This document shows, piece after piece, positions 43,717 to 48,334 of a stretch of DNA of 48,334 nt; positions within the stretch are counted from its first letter, which is position 1, and every line of letters begins with the position of its first letter. Source of the DNA: Clostridia bacterium (GTDB lineage Bacteria > Bacillota > Clostridia > Christensenellales > CAG-314); NCBI GenBank assembly GCA_028703495.1, contig JAQVMT010000016.1, positions 1 through 48,334 on the forward strand, given 5' to 3'. The translations under genes were made by a program, and so were the position numbers. The notes beneath the pieces are model-generated. The model had not been told where the DNA came from and did not search any database. It worked only from the letters and a program-made list of their open reading frames with translations.

Positions 43717-45063
43717 TTACACCATACCTTGAGCGATCATAGCGTCGGCAACCTTTTTGAAGCCTGCAAGGTTTGCACCTGCAACAAGGTTGTAACCGAG
43801 GTTGAATTCGTTGGTTGCATCCAAAATCTGCTTATGGATATTCTTCATGATACCCTTAAGCTTCTCATCGACTTCTTCTGCCGACCAAGCCAATCTCATG
43901 CTGTTTTGAGTCATTTCCAAACCGGAAACGGCAACGCCACCGGCGTTAACTGCCTTTGACGGGCAAACAAGAACACCGTGATCCATCAAATACGCCATAG
44001 CCTCGTTGGTTGTGGGCATATTGCTGACCTCGTTGAGAACCTTGATTCCAAGGTTAACGATCTTCTCGGCATCTTCGATTCTGATTTCGTTTTGAGTTGC
44101 ACAAGGCATATAGATATCTGCTTTTACATTGCCCCAAGGCTTCTGCTTTGCAAAGAACTTGCAACCGAATTTGTCGGCATAGTCCTCGCACCTGTCTCTG
44201 CCGCTAGCTCTCATAACCAACATATAGTCGATCTTTTCGCCGCTGATTCCGTCCTCGTCGAGAACGTATCCGTCGGGACCGCTGATCGTGATAACCTTAC
44301 CGCCGAGCTCGGTGATCTTTGTAACCGCGCCCCAGCTTACGTTACCGAAACCGCTAAGCGCAAAGGTCTTGCCCTTAACCTCTGTTCCGAGGTGGTGCAG
44401 AACTTCCTGAAGGAAGTAGGTTGCGCCGAAACCGGTAGCTTCGGGACGAATCAAGCTTCCGCCGAAGCTCAAGCCCTTTCCTGTCAAAACGCCGTTTTCA
44501 TAAGCGTTTCTCAATCTCTTATACTGTCCGAACAAATATCCGATTTCACGTCCGCCAACGCCCATGTCGCCTGCGGGAACGTCAACGTTAGGACCGATGT
44601 GTCTGAATAATTCCGTCATAAAGCTTTGGCAGAATCTCATAACCTCGGCATCACTCTTGCCTCTGGGGTCGAAATCGCTTCCGCCCTTGCCGCCGCCCAT
44701 AGGAAGGCTGGTAAGGCTGTTTTTAAATGTCTGCTCGAAGCCGAGAAACTTCATAATGCTAAGGTTTACGGACGGGTGGAAACGCAAGCCTCCCTTGTAA
44801 GGTCCGATAGCGCTGTTGAATTGAATTCTGAAACCTCTGTTAACGTGGTTAACACCCTTGTCGTCCGTCCAAGGAACGCGGAAGATGATTTGGCGGTCGG
44901 GTTCAACCAAACGTTCCAAAATAGCGTTCTTCCTATATAAGTCCTCATTCTTCTCGATAGCGGGCTTTAAGGATTCCAAAACCTCTTTAACCGTTTGCAT
45001 AAACTCGGGTTGTCCCTGGTTTTTGGCTTCGGTCATGGCAATTACTTCTTCAATGTAATTCAT
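43717..45063 (-). CDS. gdhA: NADP-type glutamate dehydrogenase
   Basis: A 448-residue enzyme that interconverts 2-oxoglutarate plus ammonia and glutamate. It matches the hexameric E. coli GdhA type in length and in GPYKGGLRFHPSVN, FKNSLTSLPMGGGKGG (catalytic Lys), DVPAGDMGVGGREIG and the nucleotide-binding GFGNVSWGA. NADP specificity is family inference. The ATG follows GGAGG, with its own promoter and terminator, so it stands alone. A perfect 17-bp palindrome lies in the leader. Confidence 0.97.
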   Translation of the reverse strand: MNYIEEVIAMTEAKNQGQPEFMQTVKEVLESLKPAIEKNEDLYRKNAILERLVEPDRQIIFRVPWTDDKGVNHVNRGFRIQFNSAIGPYKGGLRFHPSVNLSIMKFLGFEQTFKNSLTSLPMGGGKGGSDFDPRGKSDAEVMRFCQSFMTELFRHIGPNVDVPAGDMGVGGREIGYLFGQYKRLRNAYENGVLTGKGLSFGGSLIRPEATGFGATYFLQEVLHHLGTEVKGKTFALSGFGNVSWGAVTKITELGGKVITISGPDGYVLDEDGISGEKIDYMLVMRASGRDRCEDYADKFGCKFFAKQKPWGNVKADIYMPCATQNEIRIEDAEKIVNLGIKVLNEVSNMPTTNEAMAYLMDHGVLVCPSKAVNAGGVAVSGLEMTQNSMRLAWSAEEVDEKLKGIMKNIHKQILDATNEFNLGYNLVAGANLAGFKKVADAMIAQGMV

Positions 45064-45089
45064 ACTGATTCCTCCGAAAAATTTAATAC

Positions 45090-45106
45090 GCAGTGAACTT
45101 CACTGC
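45090..45106. promoter_or_regulatory. 17-bp palindrome in gdhA leader
   Basis: GCAGTGAA-C-TTCACTGC has perfect 8-base arms and lies about 16-32 bases after the predicted start of transcription. Likely a repressor operator. Confidence 0.65.
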
Positions 45107-45128
45107 CTTTTCCTCATAATACGCATTC

Positions 45129-45156
45129 ATTATAACACTTTGCGTGCAACTGTCAA
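45129..45156 (-). promoter_or_regulatory. Promoter of gdhA
   Basis: On the minus strand, TTGACA (45156-45151), 16 bases, TATAAT (45134-45129). Confidence 0.85.
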
Positions 45157-45224
45157 CCTCTTATTTCAAACAAATCAATTAAATTTGTTAGATAAAGTTA
45201 ATCAAATAACAAATTAAAGCTATG

Positions 45225-45340
45225 CCACACCCCCGAAGCCTGCCGAAACCGTTAAGGCAATTATCGAAACGCACACCCGAAGCCTGCCGAAACCTTTAAG
45301 GCAATTATCGAAACGCACACCCGAAGCTTTGCCTAAACGG
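45225..45340. repeat. 44-46-bp tandem repeats before lipoprotein gene
   Basis: CACACCC-CGAAGCC and following bases occur at about 45226, 45272 and 45316. The first two copies share GCCGAAACC and TTAAGGCAATTATCGAAACG; the third is diverged. The rest of the gap to 45442 is AT-rich with no gene seen. Confidence 0.75.
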
Positions 45341-45442
45341 ATAATGCAATTGATGGAACATTATGCGGCGGTTTATCGCGCGCTAAATCTTTATATATGC
45401 AAAATTAAATGGCGGATACTGAAGTAAAATTTAAAAAAACGC

Positions 45443-45471
45443 TTGTATTTTGTACATAAGTGTGCTACAAT
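45443..45471 (+). promoter_or_regulatory. Promoter of lipoprotein gene
   Basis: TTGTAT (45443-45448), 17 bases, TACAAT (45466-45471) with extended TGC before the -10; start near 45478. Confidence 0.75.
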
Positions 45472-45516
45472 GGAAAGCGGGGAAGATTCCTTACTAAACC
45501 GATAAGGAGTACGGTT

Positions 45517-48334
45517 ATGAAAATTAAGAGAATTCTATTACTTATTTTGATAATGGCGGTGTTGTGCGTATCGCTCACCGCTTGTTTTAAGGAGCCGACG
45601 AGGGTTTATTACACGGTTACTTTTTACGACGGCAACGGAGAGCTTGTCGGAACCAAGACCGTTATAAGAAACGGCTCGGTTGAAACGATTGGCGGTCTCA
45701 CTTGGAAACAGGAAATCGGCGAAAGCGGTAACTACCGCGTCGTTTACTGTGATACTTGGCTGGACGAGAACGGCAACAAGGCTACGTTGAAAAACGTCAA
45801 AAGCGATATCAGTCTTTACGCGGCTAATTCGATGATGACCAAAGCCGACGTAAGCATATACGATTGCGACGGTTCGTTGCTGAAAAGCTATGACAACATT
45901 TACATAGGCGATTTGCTTTGGGATATCGAATACAACGGTATCGCCGCCGCCGACGACGAGGATCCGCTTAAATTCAAGTGGTGGAACGTCAAGACGGGCG
46001 GTGTTATGACAGAGCAAGTCAATTTAAGCACGACCATGGTTGTCGGCGATTTGGACATTTACGCGATTTGCGCAAACTTCTACGACGTTACCATTGTCGA
46101 TCTCGACGGCAACATCCTTTACGAGGGTGAGGTCGAGGAAGGAACGCCGATAAGCGATCTTGTAAAGCAAGAGGACGTACCCGTCTATGAAGAAGAATAC
46201 CCTTACTATGACGAGGGCGGTTACGATTTCGATTGGCGCGATGCGGAGGACAAGCCCGTTGTCGGCATTGAAAAGGGCGGCGTAATTACTCCCGTTCTTA
46301 CAATCAAGAAGTACAGCGTTAAGTTCTCTTTCGCCAAGGATTTGTCCGCGAGCATTGAATTCTTGGTTGAACACGGTTACAAGTTTAGCGAGGACGCGCA
46401 GAATACGCTTGTTGGCAACGCCAAGTATGGCGCACCCGAGGGATATAAGTTTATCGAGTGGGCGGATAACACCGTTTATCAAAACGTTCTTGCAAACGGT
46501 GTAAAGAAGGATCTTAGCTTTTCTGCTCGGTACGAAATTCATCAATTCGATGTTGTGTATTACAATTACAAGGGAGAGCTTATCGCCACAACTTATGGCG
46601 TTAAGTATGGCGATAATATCACGATGCATGCGAATGCCGTTTCGTCATTGAATAAGTGTATCCGTACGGGCTTCGACTTCGTTTGCTGGACGAAGGACGG
46701 CGTTGCCATCGATACTACCTCTGCAAAGTGTCCGATCGACCAAGATGTGCTATATGTTTATGCTAAGTATGAGGCACACACGGTTACGGTTGTATACGAG
46801 ATAATGAACACCTACGTGGTTCCGCCGGTATACACTGTATGGAAGACTATACCCGATCAGAAGTACGACATTGTGCTTGCTTCACCGAGAGCCGTTTTAG
46901 ACAATGCGGACGAAACCATAATCGATGCCGAGGGTCTTGAGTATTACTTTGCTGGTTGGGCGTATGCATACGACGAGGCGACCAAGACAATCACGTTTAC
47001 TGCAAAATACTCGAATGAGAAGCACTACATCGTGTCCTTCATTTACAACGGAAAGCTGGTATATGCTCAAACTGTCATCTACAACTCAAAGGACGCAAAG
47101 CTTGCCGCCGATGCAGGTGAGGAATACAACGTTTACGCGATTGAGCCGTTTGCAAACGGATTGTTGAGCGAGAAATCGGCTATGCTTGCCGAGATCAGAC
47201 CGTCGGGCAAAACCTTCGATTATTGGTGCTATACGAATGCGCAGGGCGAAGTTGTTCCGTATGAATTTACAACGCCTATCGAAAACAACATGACGCTTAC
47301 CGCGGTATTCAAGGACTATGAGGAGCCGGAGGAGCCCGATCCCGAGGAGCCGACCGCAAATCCGTTCGATGTGCTTCCCGATACGATGACTATGGAATAC
47401 ACGCAAATAAGCACGAGAAATTCCGACGGAGTGGTCGTGTTGACCGTGTATAACAAGCTATATGTTACCGAAACCTCCGTCTACTATGAGCAGAGGCTGG
47501 CGGCTTACGGTGCCGAGGTCGTAACGAATGCCGTTTACTACGAAAAAATCGGTGCCAAATGGCACTCTTGGATGTCGAGCTCCACTCCCGTATCGTTGAC
47601 TTATGTCGGCGTGTACAAGGAAGAAGACGTTTATGTTTCTGTCAATGCAATCTTGGAAAAGATGTATTTGAAATTCTTTACGGACAAAACGTTCGTCGAG
47701 GACGTAACCTTGTTGGGTAGGGAATGTGCAAAGTACACCGCAAAGCACAACGGAATCGATTATACAATTATTGTCGACAAGCAAACGGAAATGGTGCTTT
47801 CCTACTCTGCGACCGAGGTCGCGGGAACACTCACGACAATAACCGCCGACAAGTTCGAGCTTGCAAAGACCGATGTCGAAAGACCGGATCCGACGGCTAT
47901 CGTAAATCCGATGGACAAATTCCCGACAACGTTGAAAATGACCTACAAGCAGGAAGTCAAAATGTCAGGCATGGCAATATCTACGACGTCCTATGCAATC
48001 GAAATTACCGCGAACTCTTTCTACTGCGAAATGTCGATAACGGCTTCGGGTGTCAGTGCGGTTTCCATAAACTTTTTTGAGCTGAAGAACGGCGAATGGC
48101 GTTATTACAACTCCACCACGACGAGGGCGGACTTGGTTGACAAGGGCGTTTACGAGGAAGCTTCGGTTTTCTCCGCGTTCAAAACGTACACGAAGGGCTT
48201 GTTGCTCGAGGATTACTCCGACGCTGTCGAAACAGACACAGCCGATTTATTGGGAAGAAGCTGCAAAACCTACACGGCAACCTTGGACGGAAACAGCTAT
48301 ACTCTTACCGTGGATACGGAAACGGGCATTGTGC
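45517..48334 (+). CDS. Surface lipoprotein with InlB-type repeats, C-terminus beyond window
   Basis: At least 939 residues, cut by the right edge. Residues 1-22 are a signal peptide ending in the lipobox LTAC; Cys23 should be lipidated, anchoring the protein to the outer face of the membrane. Several InlB B-repeat-like units (Listeria-Bacteroides repeats) follow, seen as FYDGNGELVGTKTV, FIEWADN, VVYYNYKGELIATTYGV, FDFVCWTKDG and YFAGWAY. After an acidic EEPEEPDPEEP linker near residue 605 come two tandem copies of a beta-rich domain of about 183 residues, starting NPFDVLPDTMTM (about 613) and NPMDKFPTTLKM (about 796). Each has a L-L-G-R-x-C and a YT-x-T/V-D strand pair. ATG 45517 follows AAGGAG at seven bases. 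Ligand unknown. Confidence 0.88.
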   Translation, partial: MKIKRILLLILIMAVLCVSLTACFKEPTRVYYTVTFYDGNGELVGTKTVIRNGSVETIGGLTWKQEIGESGNYRVVYCDTWLDENGNKATLKNVKSDISLYAANSMMTKADVSIYDCDGSLLKSYDNIYIGDLLWDIEYNGIAAADDEDPLKFKWWNVKTGGVMTEQVNLSTTMVVGDLDIYAICANFYDVTIVDLDGNILYEGEVEEGTPISDLVKQEDVPVYEEEYPYYDEGGYDFDWRDAEDKPVVGIEKGGVITPVLTIKKYSVKFSFAKDLSASIEFLVEHGYKFSEDAQNTLVGNAKYGAPEGYKFIEWADNTVYQNVLANGVKKDLSFSARYEIHQFDVVYYNYKGELIATTYGVKYGDNITMHANAVSSLNKCIRTGFDFVCWTKDGVAIDTTSAKCPIDQDVLYVYAKYEAHTVTVVYEIMNTYVVPPVYTVWKTIPDQKYDIVLASPRAVLDNADETIIDAEGLEYYFAGWAYAYDEATKTITFTAKYSNEKHYIVSFIYNGKLVYAQTVIYNSKDAKLAADAGEEYNVYAIEPFANGLLSEKSAMLAEIRPSGKTFDYWCYTNAQGEVVPYEFTTPIENNMTLTAVFKDYEEPEEPDPEEPTANPFDVLPDTMTMEYTQISTRNSDGVVVLTVYNKLYVTETSVYYEQRLAAYGAEVVTNAVYYEKIGAKWHSWMSSSTPVSLTYVGVYKEEDVYVSVNAILEKMYLKFFTDKTFVEDVTLLGRECAKYTAKHNGIDYTIIVDKQTEMVLSYSATEVAGTLTTITADKFELAKTDVERPDPTAIVNPMDKFPTTLKMTYKQEVKMSGMAISTTSYAIEITANSFYCEMSITASGVSAVSINFFELKNGEWRYYNSTTTRADLVDKGVYEEASVFSAFKTYTKGLLLEDYSDAVETDTADLLGRSCKTYTATLDGNSYTLTVDTETGIV

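Overview
The window reads as a chromosomal segment of an uncultured, probably gut-associated Clostridia-type Firmicute. The evidence is a DUF1256/YyaC spore-protein homologue, a SpoVB-like flippase, ParA/ParB (Soj/Spo0J) with a perfect parS site, an E. coli-type NADP glutamate dehydrogenase, tryptophanase, and sigma-A promoters close to TTGACA-17-TATAAT. Species cannot be named from the sequence alone.

Layout. (1) 1-11248, minus: one uninterrupted reading frame of at least 3749 codons that runs off the left edge. It encodes a membrane-anchored, acidic, helical repeat protein with twelve tandem units of mostly 225-230 residues; three units are apparently identical at DNA level over 650-750 bp. 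(2) 11950-19150: a glycerophosphodiester phosphodiesterase (minus), then a housekeeping run on plus: lepA, hemW, ychF, rsmG, tadA. (3) 19485-24823: SpoVB-like flippase, YyaC-like protein and two CvpA-family membrane proteins, with parS sites between the CvpA genes. (4) 24977-27045: parB and parA, unusually separated by 410 bp of repeats. (5) 27618-34637: MgtE magnesium channel, a two-TM protein with a Nudix-like tail, mnmG and a MATE exporter. (6) 34747-35713: tRNA-Thr and a strong candidate for the chromosomal replication origin, with TAG trinucleotides, a GC block and six DnaA boxes, but no dnaA beside it. (7) 35836-48334: tryptophanase, a double-HTH regulator, a small protein, a YabN-type methylase-MazG fusion, a surface MBG/YDG protein, glutamate dehydrogenase and a truncated lipoprotein with InlB-type repeats.

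Working together: mnmG, rsmG, parA, parB, yyaC and parS are classic origin-proximal genes of Firmicutes, which agrees with the predicted oriC at about 35.5 kb. Tryptophanase and glutamate dehydrogenase point to amino-acid catabolism. The giant protein, the MBG/YDG protein and the lipoprotein form a heavy investment in cell-envelope proteins.

A second theme is intergenic repetition. A dispersed GGGCGAAC...GTTCGCCC palindrome occurs about seven times. Short direct duplications (roughly 36-94 bp period) begin at or just after stop codons of at least six genes, in three cases copying the end of the coding sequence itself. Coordinates come from reading the sequence; statements of identity between long repeats were compared by eye and by matching translations, not by alignment software.
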